NCBI RefSeq assembly: GCF_032854445.1
Contig: NC_088307.1
Location: 2,048,001 to 2,112,000, forward strand
DNA length: 64,000 nucleotides
Reading direction: 5' to 3'
Origin: Liolophura sinensis
Taxonomy: Eukaryota; Mollusca; Polyplacophora; Chitonida; Chitonidae
The translations under genes were made by a program, and so were the position numbers. This document shows positions 1 to 13,500 of the stretch, one piece after another. The notes under the pieces were generated by a model that made no database searches, was not told the DNA's origin, and worked only from the letters and a program-made list of their open reading frames with translations. The first letter of the stretch is position 1; the number at the start of each line of letters is the position of its first letter.

Positions 1-284
1 AACACACACACACATATGCTACAGCTACAGTTATGTACATGTAAGTGCTTGACTTTGGATAATTTGGACAAGGGGACAAAGTTATAAGATATTATGCTTT
101 TTATAAATTGAGGAAACAAATCACTTTAAAAATATACCAATGTATTTAAAGCCTTAAGTCTGGAAAACCACATGATGTAAACTTAATGTCACAAAAACAT
201 ACATGTAGCACAGTATTTGATACTTAATCAGGCCATGACCACAAACATGTCTCTCATTAATTGTAATAACAGCATGACAAGTTT
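1..284. other. UBR4 intron, unique sequence
   Basis: Starts with a short (AC)n run. AT-rich, no exon or SINE recognised. Belongs to the intron after w56. Confidence 0.5.
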
Positions 285-1324
285 ACCACCCAACACAATG
301 CCACACTCTGCATACCCACACAATGTTTACCAGCCCACACAATGCCACACTCTGCATACCCACACAATGTTTACCAGCCCACACAATGCCACACTCTGCA
401 TACCCACACAATGTTTACCAGCCCACACAATGCCACACTCTGCATACCCCACAACGTTAACAAGCCCACACAATGCCACTCTCTGCATACCCACACAACG
501 TTTACCAGCCCACACAATGCCATACTCTGCATACCCACACAACGTTAACAAGCCCACACAATGCCACACTCCGCATACCCACACGTTTACCAGCCCACAC
601 AATGCCACACTCTGCATATCCACACAATGTTTACCAGCCCACACAATGCCACACTCTGCATACCCACACAACGTTTACCAGCCCACACAATGCCACACTC
701 TGCATACCCACACGTTTACCAGCCCACACAATGCCACACTCTGCATACCCACACAACGTTTACCAGCCCACACAATGCCACACTCTGCATACCCACACAA
801 TGTTTACCAGCCCACACAATGCCACACTCTGCATACCCACACAACGTTTACCAGCCCACACAATGCCACACTCCGCATACCCACACGTTTACCAGCCCAC
901 ACAATGCCACACTCTGCATATCCACACAATGTTTACCAGCCCACACAATGCCACACTCTGCATACCCACACAACGTTTACCAGCCCACACAATGCCACAC
1001 TCTGCATACCCACACGTTTACCAGCCCACACAATGCCACACTCTGCATACCCACACAACGTTTACCAGCCCACACAATGCCACACTCTGCATACCCACAC
1101 AATGTTTACCAGCCCACACAATGCCACACTCTGCATACCCACACAACGTTTACCAGCCCACACAATGCCACACTCTGCATACCCACACAACGTTTACCAG
1201 CCCACACAATGCCACACTCTGCCTACCCACACAATGTTTACCAGCCCACACAATGCCACACTCTGCATACCCACACAACATTTACCAGCCCACACAATGC
1301 CACACTCTGCATACCCACACAACA
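285..1324. repeat. 44-bp minisatellite
   Basis: About 23 tandem units of ~44 bp combining an ACAATGCCACACTCTGCAT half and an ACAATGTTTACCAG half, with 2-4 bp indel variants. Open frames of up to 376 codons here are by-products of the repeat. Lies in the intron after w56. Confidence 0.97.
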
Positions 1325-1441
1325 GAAAACATCTGAAAATTGAATAAAACCGCAATACTCACATCCATCTTATACACATCCAAACTTTTTAATCAAAATC
1401 AAAAAAATGAAACTCTTTCAATTTTATTTCGGAATGTTTAC

Positions 1442-1525
1442 CTCTCCATGTTCCGGAGCCCAGATCTTCTTGTAGACCTCTTTAACAGGAAGGTCAAGAC
1501 TGATGATTTTCTTGTTCACCAATAA
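1442..1525 (-). CDS. UBR4: UBR4 exon w56 (3'-most exon in window)
   Basis: 84 nt, 28 codons in phase 0: [28 protein letters not shown]. Vertebrate [29 protein letters not shown]. The next exon (expected PMRIVYRMRGL..) is not found between 1 and 1441, so the gene continues beyond the window. Confidence 0.97.
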
Positions 1526-4500
1526 CTGGAAATGGACAAATGTTTATATCACTGGGGAACCACGACACCATTTTACTGACGCCAAATGTTCCCTAGCATA
1601 GCTCACCATGAGGACATCGTAAAGGCAGAACGACATTCATGTAGAAACTGATACATTGGACTTTACAGACATTGTGCTACAATAAATTTGTGACGGAACT
1701 GTTGTTCAACATCTTGTTTCAAATTAGCGCCACCTTGTGGGATTAACAAAAAATATTCCACAACTAAAACATGACACAAAACTAATGCAACTGCCGAATG
1801 TATTTAAATATTAAATCAGCAATACTATCTAAGCTTCAGACTTCTATGAGAACAACACGATGGCATACATCTGACCATTATGAACTCAAATGAACTAACA
1901 CAACTGCAGAATGTATTTAAATATTAAATCAGCCATACTATCTAAGCTTCAGACTTCTATGAGAACAACCCGATGGCATACATCTGACCATTATGAACTC
2001 AAATGAACTAATACAACTGCCGAATGTATTTAAATATTAAATCAGCCATACTATCTAAGCTTCAGACTTCTATGAGAACAACCCGATGGCATACATCTGA
2101 CCATTATGAACTCAAATGAACTAATACAACTGCCGAATGTATTTAAATATTAAATCAGCCATACTATCTAAGCTTCAGACTTCTATGAGAACAACATGAT
2201 GGCATACATCTGACCATTATGAACTCAAATGAACCAATACAACTGCCGAATGTATTTAAATATTAAATCAGCCATACTATCTAAGCTTCAGACTTCTATG
2301 AGAACAACATGATGGCATACATCTGACCATTATGAACTCAAATGAACCAATACAACTGCCGAATGTATTTAAATATTAAATCAGCCATACTATCTAAGCT
2401 TCAGACTTCTATGAGAACAACACGATGGCATACACCAGACCAATACCGCTTAGTGCTGTTTCTGCAAGGTCTTTGTAGTTAAAATGCTTTTATAAAATTA
2501 ATAACTGATCTTACTGGAAGTCTTAGATATTTTTATTTTATTTGTATATTATACTGTATTTTTACTTAAAGTTTGTCCTGCAAAAATGCACTTTCAGAAG
2601 CACATAAAAGCCTTAAAATGGCGCCAAAACTTAAGTTTTTCTGATAAGAAAGTAATCAAACTAATCAGAAAGCTCTTAGGTGGCCCTGCCTGGTGAAGGA
2701 ATCAATAAGAATCAAGAAAAATCTGTCAACGGAAAAGTATTCCCACCCTGAAAGAAAACCTCAGTCGTGTGTCACGCAAATCCGCTGATACAGATAACAG
2801 CAGAGCTAACCACAGCTGGATTTGAACATGTGACCTAATACGTGTAGGCACTCTAGTGCATTCTTCATGACCACAAGGTCAACCATCAAAACCCACCTCC
2901 ATCCCAGTATCATCCTCTAACAGTGCCACCAGCTCACAATCTGCAAAGTAAAATAACGGCTCAGTGAACACAAGTTTGCAATGACATTCATAAAAAATAT
3001 TCTCTATGCACAAACCACTCCACAAGTCTGTATGCTATAGGCGTACTCACATTTGCTTGAACAAAAATGATTCATGACAAAAGTGATGAAGGGTCTTTTC
3101 ATGTAGCAATGTTTTGATGAAGTTTTCACAGCTTCAAAATGTACAAATCATTTCCAGATACAGATTCAATTGCAAATAATTAAATTAAAAACACTGGATT
3201 TCCACCAATAATTACAGATAAATCCAAATTTTGATTAAACAAGATGGATGAAACTAGATTTAAAATAACCTTTCACAACAACACAGTGAACTTATAACCA
3301 CAACACCAGGTTTCCTCATGAAAAAAATGTCAGTCTAAAACAAGCCAATCAATGTATTCTTTTGTTCTTTCCTGTAATATGTGACTCTGATTTGTGCTCG
3401 TAAGGTAAATGGGTAAATGAAGAATGACATGTTTTTCCACAGCTTGGAATGGACATATTTAGGTGAATACTGTTTCCCAGTAAGTCCCTGAGTGCAGAGA
3501 GAATGACCTTGGCTGACCTTGACAGATTTTGTTCTTGACATCTCTCATGAGAGGTCCGAGGCCTGGTTCGCTTGAGCTGTATGGATTACCCAGCATCCTC
3601 CCCTGCAGGAAGTCCTCCTGTTGCGGATCCTTCTCCAGTATCATGAAAAACTCTCCGATGTCATTCTCCTCCTGGGTAACAGGAATTTAGAAATCAATAT
3701 TTCTTTCAATGCAAATGTAGGTTTTTTCTATTTTTTTCCCCGCGGGAATTAAGCACATCTGCTTCCACAAACGTATTACTGACTGTAAAAGTCAAAATTT
3801 TCGGCCTTAGAAAGTGAATGAATGTTAAATATAAATATGTCCTAGTGTGAGAAGAAGTCAGGAAAGACTGAATGGAATTGTAAAGGCTAACAGAGACTTA
3901 CTGGGTATATGATACTACAGAGCCTCTCAAATATGAAGACAGGGGATCTGTAGTCTTCCAGGGGGTACTTCTTCACTGTCTTGATGCACACAGACATGAA
4001 CTCTTGGGTCTCGGACTCTGTGCCTGGGGCAAAAGAAGGCAGACTTTACATCACTGTTACATCAATGTCAGCTACTGATTTCAGACAAACTGGCAACATT
4101 TACCCCTCACAGGACACACTTTGGCCTTTCAGGGATTTTTTTTTAGAAAAAACCTACTTGAGGCACCTAAGCCTGACTAATCATTTGCCATCGTAAAGAG
4201 CTACTACAGTGTGAAGACATGCATGTCTTAAAAGCAGGGCTAAATGATAAAGAGAGACATAGTCTGAATTGCTTTCCAACCACTGTCTCTAGTCTCTTCG
4301 GATAGTATGGAAACCAACGTTTTCTGTCGTTTCCAATTTTCCTGGAGTGACATCTTGCAGGAACACTTGAGTTCTTGCAGGAACACTTGGCGTTACCATC
4401 AATGACGTACATCAACCAATGACGTACTTTCAAACATGCATGACATCATTCCATCATAACTGTCTTACTCGACGTCATATCTGGAGCTCAATATTTGTAC

Positions 4501-7500
4501 CTGCGACAAGCACCTGTCTGTCCGTCTGTCTGTCATTGAATATGTACAATCCTTGACATCTTATCTTTTGACATTCGGTGGAGGGTCAAATTCGGGATAT
4601 GTTATCTTTCAACATTTTAACATTCACTCGCTCAAGATCTGCGTTCTTTATACCTGTGGTGAGCTCTTCCAGCAGCTCCAGCAGTTTGTCCTGTGTCTCA
4701 TCGATCAACTTGGTCCTCTGGACCACCAGCTTCCGCAGTGACAGGTAGCCGTTCAGGACATAACCCACCAGCTTGTTCTTGTAGTGCTGCTTGATACTCT
4801 CCTGCTCAACAAATGTCGCCAACAACTCTGTGGGGAGAGCAAAGGACAAAGGGTGTAAGGTCAGGAGCCAAGGGTTAAAGGTAAAGCAGACACAGGTCAA
4901 CTGAGAGCATTTGATACTCTCCTGCTCAACAAATGTCGCCAACAACTCTGTGGGGAGAGCAAAGGACAAAGGGTGTAAGGTCAGGAGCCAAGGGTTAAAG
5001 GTAAAGCAGACACAGGTCAACTGAGAGCATTTGATAGTCTCCTGCTCAACAAATGTCGCCAACAACTCTGTGTGGAGAGCAAAGTACAAACGGTGTTAAG
5101 TCAGGAGTCAAGGGTTAAAGGTAAAGCAGACACAGGTCAACTGAGAGCATTTAATACTCTCCTGTTCAAGATCAGGAGTCAATGGTCAAATTTATTTATT
5201 TATTTATTTATTTGATTGGTGTTTTATGCCGTACTCAAGAATGTTTCACTTATACAACGGCCGCCAGCATTATGGTGGGTGGAAACTGGGCACAGCCCAG
5301 GAGAATCCCACAATCATTCGCAGGTTGCTGACAGACCTTCCCAGCTGGACTTGAACTCAGAGTGAACGCATTGGTGAGAGACTCCTGGGTCATTACGCTG
5401 CGCTAGTGCGCTAACCAAATGAGCCACAGAGGCCTCCCCGTCAATGGTCAAAGGTAAAGCTGACACGTGTCAACACAAAGACTAAAGCACAATACTGCAA
5501 CAAACACTAATGAAATATAAGCGTTTCATTATGTACGTGCATACTGTGATGCTTTCAGCTACTAAACCCTATGGGAAAGTTTCAATTTGAATTAACAGTG
5601 TAATACATTGGAATCAAAACAGCATACGAATCACTGGATACTTTCCTCAAACAGAGAACATATGCAAACTATATATTCCACAAATTCCACTTATCAAACA
5701 TGTAGACACTGAAATGAATGATTGGGCAAGATTTCAGCCATATTGTGATCATGTAGACAACTGGACGCTAAATTTGATTTTAGCAATTCAGAAATTTTAG
5801 TCAAAATTTAAAACCTCATCATAGTGCTTTTGGTACTGCAAATTATAACACATCTGACACATCACATTTTTTAGGGTCATCAAAATAATAATTTATAAGG
5901 TTAAAAATAAATTCTTAATTATTCAGACGTCAGAAATGGTTTTGTTGAATCATGCCCTGCTGTGCAAATATAATGACTGAACAGGTAGCGTACAGTAAGC
6001 GTGTTCCTACCTGTCAGAGACTTGAGGGCAAAGCCTTGAGTCAGGTCAGAGTTCAGGGTGCTGTCTTCTAACTTCTGTAGGTGGTCCACTTCCTGCGGTG
6101 ACAAGGACATCACATTTAGTGGTCATTTATCTATTTATTGTTGCTTAGTGCCATACTTAACAGTTTTTCACTTATATGACAATGGTCAGTTTTATACTGA
6201 TTTGTATGACAATGGTCAGTTTTATACTGATTTGTATGACAATGGTCAGTTTTATACTGATTTATATGACAATGGTCAGTTTTATACTGATTTGTATGAC
6301 AATGGTCAGTTTTATACTGATTTATATGACAATGGTCAGTTTTATACTGATTTGTATGACAATGGTCAGTTTTATACTGATTTATATGACAATAGTCAGT
6401 TTTATACTGATTTGCATGACAATGGTCAGTTTTATACTGATTTGTATGACAATGGTCAGTTTTATACTGATTTATATGACAATGGTCAGTTTTATACTGA
6501 TTTATATGACAATGGTCAGTTTTATACTGATATATGACAATGGTCAGTTTTATACTGATTTATATGACAATGGTCAGTTTTATACTGATACATGACAATG
6601 GTCAGTTTTATACTGATTTATATGACTGATCTTTTATGCTGTACTCAGCAATATTTCAAATACACAACGGCGGCCAATATTATGGAAACCGGGCTGTTTC
6701 TAGGGGAAACCCACGACCATCTGCAGGTTGCTGGAGGCCTCTCCACTCACGACTGGAGAGGAAGTCAGCATGAGCTGGATTTGAACTCACAGCGATATCA
6801 TTGGTGACAGGCACCTGGGTCACTGTGCTGCCCATCAATTTAATATACCTGGAAGAAAACAAAGGGCTGGACCAAACACTTGTTTGCTTACGTGATTTTT
6901 GTTTAACACTATACTCAGGAATTTTTTCACAAACGTATATCATGGCGATCAGTTTATGGGTGGAGGAACCAGGGTGACCCCGGCAAACCACCGACCTGTG
7001 GCAAGTTAGTAACCATCTTCCCCACATGTGATATGTGCACCACACAACGTAGGTTAGATTGCGAGAACTGATGAGACTTGTCAGCTGGCTATTGTGCCCA
7101 ACGCCCCAGGGCTGCAAGAGCATGAGTATCTCCCACACTCCAAGTGTCCTAGCAAGAGAGAGACAAGCTTCTCCACTACAGCCATCTATCCTGGCTACTA
7201 TTATTCAGTTACAAAAACATTTTGTGAGTGTTTAAACAAAGGTACATATACATTTAATATATAAATCTCACAAACCCACCACTGTCTATTGCACTCTTTG
7301 AGTAAGGTACAGTAAAGATTCTGGCGCTGGAAATTGACTACCTCTACATACCTAATGAGCTGTACAACATTCTACTTGATTTTCTTGTACATCAAACACT
7401 TTTCTTGTGTGTCTCCTGCGAAAGTGCAGGCCTGCACCAATACCTCACCTTTATTCCTAAGCAGTCTGCTCATCCTGAAGATCATCAAACTACTCTAAGA

Positions 7501-10500
7501 ATGTTGTATAGCTCTACCCCGAAGTATTAGCAAAAGTGTAGAGGTATGTAGAGCCAGAAATTTACCCTGTGGATTTTCACTTGACTACATCAGAGTCAAG
7601 CACACGAGCCAGGAAGAGTGCATGGTAATCTGGAAACCCGAGAGTCTTGAGCTCTGGGCTTTGGCAAATAACTTTCACTCATGTGATTCACAGAGTCTTA
7701 CATGTAGAGCTTGGTCAATAGGTTTGCCAAATTGGTGAAAGGTTAGTGACCTCTCAAGAACGTCATGTGAGTAGCCCTTCTGGTTGACCCGTTGACCACT
7801 TCAAGATCAGTGGAGGCAGGGAGAGTCTGTGTCCAGAGCTGGGATTAAACCAACACTTTGACAATCATCAGTTTTTGATGTACTACAGGAAAGTGTTTCC
7901 CTTCTTAATGTCACTAATTGCTGACAGACTCACCTGTGTAATCAGATCCCCTAGATGTAATAGAATACCCCTCAGGGCCAGGTAATACTTCCAGTGTACT
8001 GGGGCAATCAGCCGCTTAAACAAGGCCAGGAACTCTGCCGCATACTCCCCACTCTTCCCAATGTCATCCAGGTAACTGCATAGCAATGAGAGAAAAGACA
8101 CCAGGTGGAAAAAATCACCAAATATTAAGAGACTGCTTTATTGGTCTAATACATTGGTAACTAGTTTGATATATTGTTTAAAGTTTCACATTTTCAACAT
8201 TATTTCAGCCATGGTGCTGCCTCACTGAAATACCATGCTAAAGACACCAAATCTGGTGCCCAACATAGTCTTAGCACACTGACATCAGTCTGTACTTAGT
8301 CAATAACCTTATGCTGAATGAGAAAGCACCAGGAAAATTGCCAGGTTTAAGATTAAGGAATGGTCTGGGATTGAACTCTACAAAAATTATTTCACACTCG
8401 ACATTGAATATTACACTCTTAAAGATGAAAAATATCAACATTTTTAGCAGTATGATCATCTCTCATTTGTGATTTTACAATAAAAACTTATTTCAATACA
8501 ATGTGCATTTTAAAATCTCATTACCCAGTGAGCTGATTGACAGCCTCATGTTTATGACTGTCCATATTACAAAGCAATTTGCATACAATATGAAGTTTTA
8601 AAATCACATAGTGAGCTTATTAGTCAGCTCTTGTTTATGATTGGCCACATTACAAAATAATCTGCATACAACATGTAGCTTTAAAATTACCTTGTGAGCA
8701 GGTTGACCATCTCTTGTTTGCGGCTGGTCACATTGCAGATGGCCTCAATGATACTGCAGGCCGTTTGACGAGCCGACCTTGATGAGGGTGAAAACAGCGC
8801 CTGTCGTAACCAGGAGCTCTTAGACAGTCGCACCTGAACCGCCGGCGTCTTCCACATCTTGTGGATCCAGCGGTACCCAAACTTCTCCTCCAGGTATTTC
8901 TCCCGGATTTCCTTACGCTCCTCAGCCTTCGTCTTCTGTGTGGGTGTGGCTGGGGTGGGAGTCGGAATAGGCATAGGGTCAGTACCTGTATCATAGAGAA
9001 CAAATGCTGTAAGACAGTGAACAAAAGCTATAACACAGAGAACACAGGCTGTATCACAGAGAACACAGGCTGTATCACAGAGCACAAAGGCTGTAACACA
9101 GAGAACACAGGCTATAGGACAGTAAACAAAAGCTGTATCACACAAAACAATGGTTGTAACAGAGAACAAATGCTGTGAGACAGAAACCAAATGCTGAATC
9201 ACTGAACACAAAGGCTGTAACACAGGACACAGGCTTTACTACAGAGCACAAAGGTTGTAACACAGAGAACAAATTGTAACACAAAGAACAAAGGCTGTAT
9301 CAGAGTGAACAAAGGCTGTAACACACAGAACAAAAGTCGTTAGACTGAGAACAGATGCTAGCTGTATAACACAGAACAAAGACTGTATCACACAGAACAA
9401 AGGCTGTAACACAGGGAACAAAAGCTTTCTACGGTTCAAAACCATAGATATTACATCTGGTGTAAACCAACCAGTAAGTACACTTTTTACTTTCTACTTT
9501 TATACAATGGGGGTTCCAGATCTTGGTGTCCCCTGCCAGCTATCCCCACCACTCACCTTTACCAGGTAGCTTCTGTCTCCAGGCCTTGTAGCTGTGTTTG
9601 GTGTCCCCTGCCAGCTATCCCCACCACTCACCTTTACCAGGTAGCTTCTGTCTCCAGGCCTTGTAGCTGTGTTTGGGATCCCCTGCCAGCCATTTCCCAC
9701 CACTCACATGGAGTTCTCCTGGCAGACACTTCAGATTGCGACCCACCACCTCAGTGGCTTTGTCAGGCTGAAACAAAGGATTCCATAGGGTTATCACATG
9801 TACGTGACCACTGTCAGGTTTATTGGTGAAGACAACCAAGCAGAGAACGGAGTAAACTGGTCCACTTTGGCAGCTGCAACATACATCCCCACACACGGTC
9901 ACATCCACATGAGAGTGCATGTAATCAAGCTCTCGTATTCATCAAGGCATAGCTGCATAATAAATAGCGAATATAATATTCACAGTGCGGCCACAACCAA
10001 AAGGACAAATTACCCAAACACTGGGAAATCTCACTACCTTGTGTTTCTTTGCAGCATCCGGATTGACGAGATGTTGGAGAATCCGTAGGCATGGCAATGT
10101 GATGCTGTCCATGACGATGGGGCTCTTCAGTTCTACTCCCAGCAAGAACAGGCGAACAACTGAAACCAAGACAGGGTGTGCAGATTGAAGAGTTGAGTTT
10201 AATAACACTGATTGGGGCCTACTACATTCAACAATAACAAGGAATGTGTCGGAAAAGAACAGGCGAACAACTGAAACCAAGACAGGGTGTGCAGATTGAA
10301 GAGTTGGGTTTAATAACACTGATTGGGGCCTACTACATTCAACAATAACAAGGAATGTGTCGGAAAAGAACAGGCAAACAACTGAAACCAAGACAGGGTG
10401 TGCAGATTGAAGAGTTGGGTTTAATAACACTGACTGGGGCCTACTACATTCAACAATAACAAGGAATGTGTCGGAAAAGAACAGGCAAACAATTGAAACC

Positions 10501-13500
10501 AAGACAGGGTGTGCAGATTGAAGAGTTGGGTTTAATAACACTGATTGGGGCCTACTACATTCAACAATAACAAGGAATGTGTCGGAAAAGAACAGGCAAA
10601 CAACTGAAACCAAGACAGGGTGTGCAGATTGAAGAGTTGAGTTTAATAACACTGATTGGGGCCTACTACATTCAACAATAACAAGGAATGTGTCGGAAAA
10701 GAACAGGCAAACAACTGAAACCAAGACAGGGTGTACAGGTTGAAGAGTTGGGTATAATAACACTGACTGGGGCCTACTACGCTCAACAATAACAAGGAAT
10801 GTGTCGGAAAAGAACAAGCGGACAACTGAAATGGGGTCAAGGCTGAAAGGTTGAGGTTATTACTAAATTCACCAATGACAAGGATTTATTCATTTATTTG
10901 ATTGGTGTTTTACGTCAAACTCAAGAATATTTCACTTATATGATGGCAGCCAGTGTTATGGTGGGAGAAAACCAGGCAGAGCGCCCAAGGAAGCCCACGA
11001 CTGTCCGCAGGTTAATTCGATCAAAGGAGTACATATGTATATTCAACTGGGTATAAGAAAAGCAAATGTGGGAATCGTGCATTATTTTGTAATTATTCTG
11101 AGAAAATACCATTACTGTTCACTTTAAACTTGGCAGGGAAGAGTGATAAAAGGTAGCCATTTTTAGTGTCTACAGAGGGGAGGTTGTTAAGCAATGTCTA
11201 CCTCCCTTGTCAATGTGAGGGTGAGTTACTAACCTGATCTGACCCTTTGTTCCCAGCAGCTATCCTCCTTCTGAACAGACTCGGCCAACAGGAACATCTC
11301 GTGTCTCACAGCTGTGCCCTGAAATAACAGCCGTAAAGTCAGCGCACCTCTATTCCAAAAAACATAATTTACTTGCTTAACCATTTCATCTTTTCAATGA
11401 TCTGTTTCCCAAAAAAACTTATTTCTGCATTACATCTTGATGAATTAACACAATCTTCAAAACAATCAAACAGGTGAGATTACCACCCTAAAAGATGTTA
11501 GAAAAACACACTCGTTCATTTGTGACTTCACTGAGAGAATACTAACACATTATAAAACCCAACATTCATCAGTTTAAATTCAAGCATAACTGATATCCAC
11601 ACATAACAGTGAAAGTATTGCCTAAACATCAAACTGCTCCATGTATATCAGTGATATCCACACATAACAGTGAAAGTATTGTCTAAACATCAAACTGCTC
11701 TATGTATATCAGTGGTATCCACACATAACAGTGAATGTATTGTCTAAACATCAAACTGCTCTCTGTATATCAGTGGTATCCACACATAACAGTGAATGTA
11801 TTGTCTAAACATCAAACTGCTCCATGTATATCAGTGATATCCACACATAACAGTGAATGTATTGTCTAAACATCAAACTGCTCCATGTATATCAGTGATA
11901 TCCACACATAACAGTGAATGTATTGTCTAAACATCAAACTGCTCCATGTATATCAGTGATATCCACACATAACAGTGAATGTATTGTCTAAACATCAAAC
12001 TGCTCCATGTATATCAGTGATATCCACACATAACAGTGAATGTATTGTCTAACCATCAAACTGCTCCATGTATATCAGTGATATCCACACATAACAGTGA
12101 ATGTATTGTCTAAACATCAAACTGCTCCATGTATATCAGTGATATCCACACACAACAGTGAATGTATTGTCTAAACATCAAACTGCTCCATGTATATCAG
12201 TGATATCCACACATAACAGTGAATGTATTGTCTAAACATCAAACTGCTCCATGTATATCAGTGATATCCACACATAACAGTGAATGTATTGTCTAAACAT
12301 CAAACTGCTCCATGTATATCAGTGATATCCACACATAACAGTGAATGTATTGTCTAAACATCAAACTGCTCTATGTACATCTGTGGTATCCACACATAAC
12401 AGTGAATGTATTGTCTAACCATCAAACTGCTCCATGTATATCAGTGATATCCACACATAACAGTGAATGTATTGTCTAACCATCAAACTGCTCCATGTAT
12501 ATCAGTGATATCAACACACAACAGTGAATGTATTGTCTAAACATCAAACTGCTCCATGTATATCAGTGATATCCACACATAACAGTGAATGTATTGTCTA
12601 AACATCAAACTGCTCCATGTATATCAGTGATATCCACACATAACAGTGAATGTATTGTCTAAACATCAAACTGCTCTATGTACATCTGTGGTATCCACAC
12701 ATAACAGTGAATGTAGTGTCTAACCATCAAACTGCTCTATGTACATCTGTGGTATCCACACATAACAGTGAAAGTATTGTCTAGACATCAAACTGCTCCA
12801 TGTATATCAGTGGTATCCACACATAACAGTGACTGTATTGTCTAACCATCAAACTGCTCCATGTACATCAGTGATATCCACACATAACAGTGAATGTATT
12901 GTCTAAACATCAAACTGCTCCATGTATATCAGTGATATCCACACATAACAGTGAATGTATTGTCTAAACATCAAACTGCTCCATGTATATCAGTGATATC
13001 CACACATAACAGTGAATGTATTGTCTAAACATCAAACTGCTCCATGTATATCAGTAGTCAAATCATTTGCAAACCTCATCACATGAGTTGACTCCCAATA
13101 ATGGGGACACATACCTATGATATCATTTTATTGGCTTTAAATGTTCCTTTCCAAGCTCACAATTAAGACAGTGTGACATTACATCAGGAACTGACACATC
13201 ATAACATTGTAGACATCAATGCTCCATTCCATTTTTGACATAACAATGGCACAAGGCCCTGCTTCACACTTGTACCACCTCACAGGATTATAAATATGCT
13301 GCTGCGTCCCCATAATGAGCATAACATAAATACAAATAAATGACAATGTACCAGAAATTTTGTTCTTTCGAACTTCTGTATGAAGACAGTAGATGACTTC
13401 TAGTCCTTTTTCCCTGATTCAAACACAATGGGCATAACCTGCATACAAATAACTGACAGCACACATCCATCAGATTCACCATTTTTACAACTGAAAAGTG

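Noticed and set aside
217-1347. 376-codon open frame on plus (His/Thr/Pro-rich)
   Set aside because: Direct translation of the 44-bp minisatellite; no start context, no homology, lies in a UBR4 intron.
4850-5089. Extra UBR4 exons in the 120-bp repeat ([11 protein letters not shown] repeated)
   Set aside because: The copies have the acceptor but no suitable donor, and inserting them would break the conserved junction with w51.
6058-6537. [10 protein letters not shown] repeat protein on plus
   Set aside because: Translation of an invariant 30-bp minisatellite inside a SINE.
9942-10817. 291-codon open frame on minus
   Set aside because: Product of the 111-bp array plus exon w47 read without splicing; only 10038-10159 is coding.
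11588-13054. CRISPR-like regular array
   Set aside because: Units are contiguous with no unique spacers, in an animal gene; it is a minisatellite. The same applies to the other arrays.
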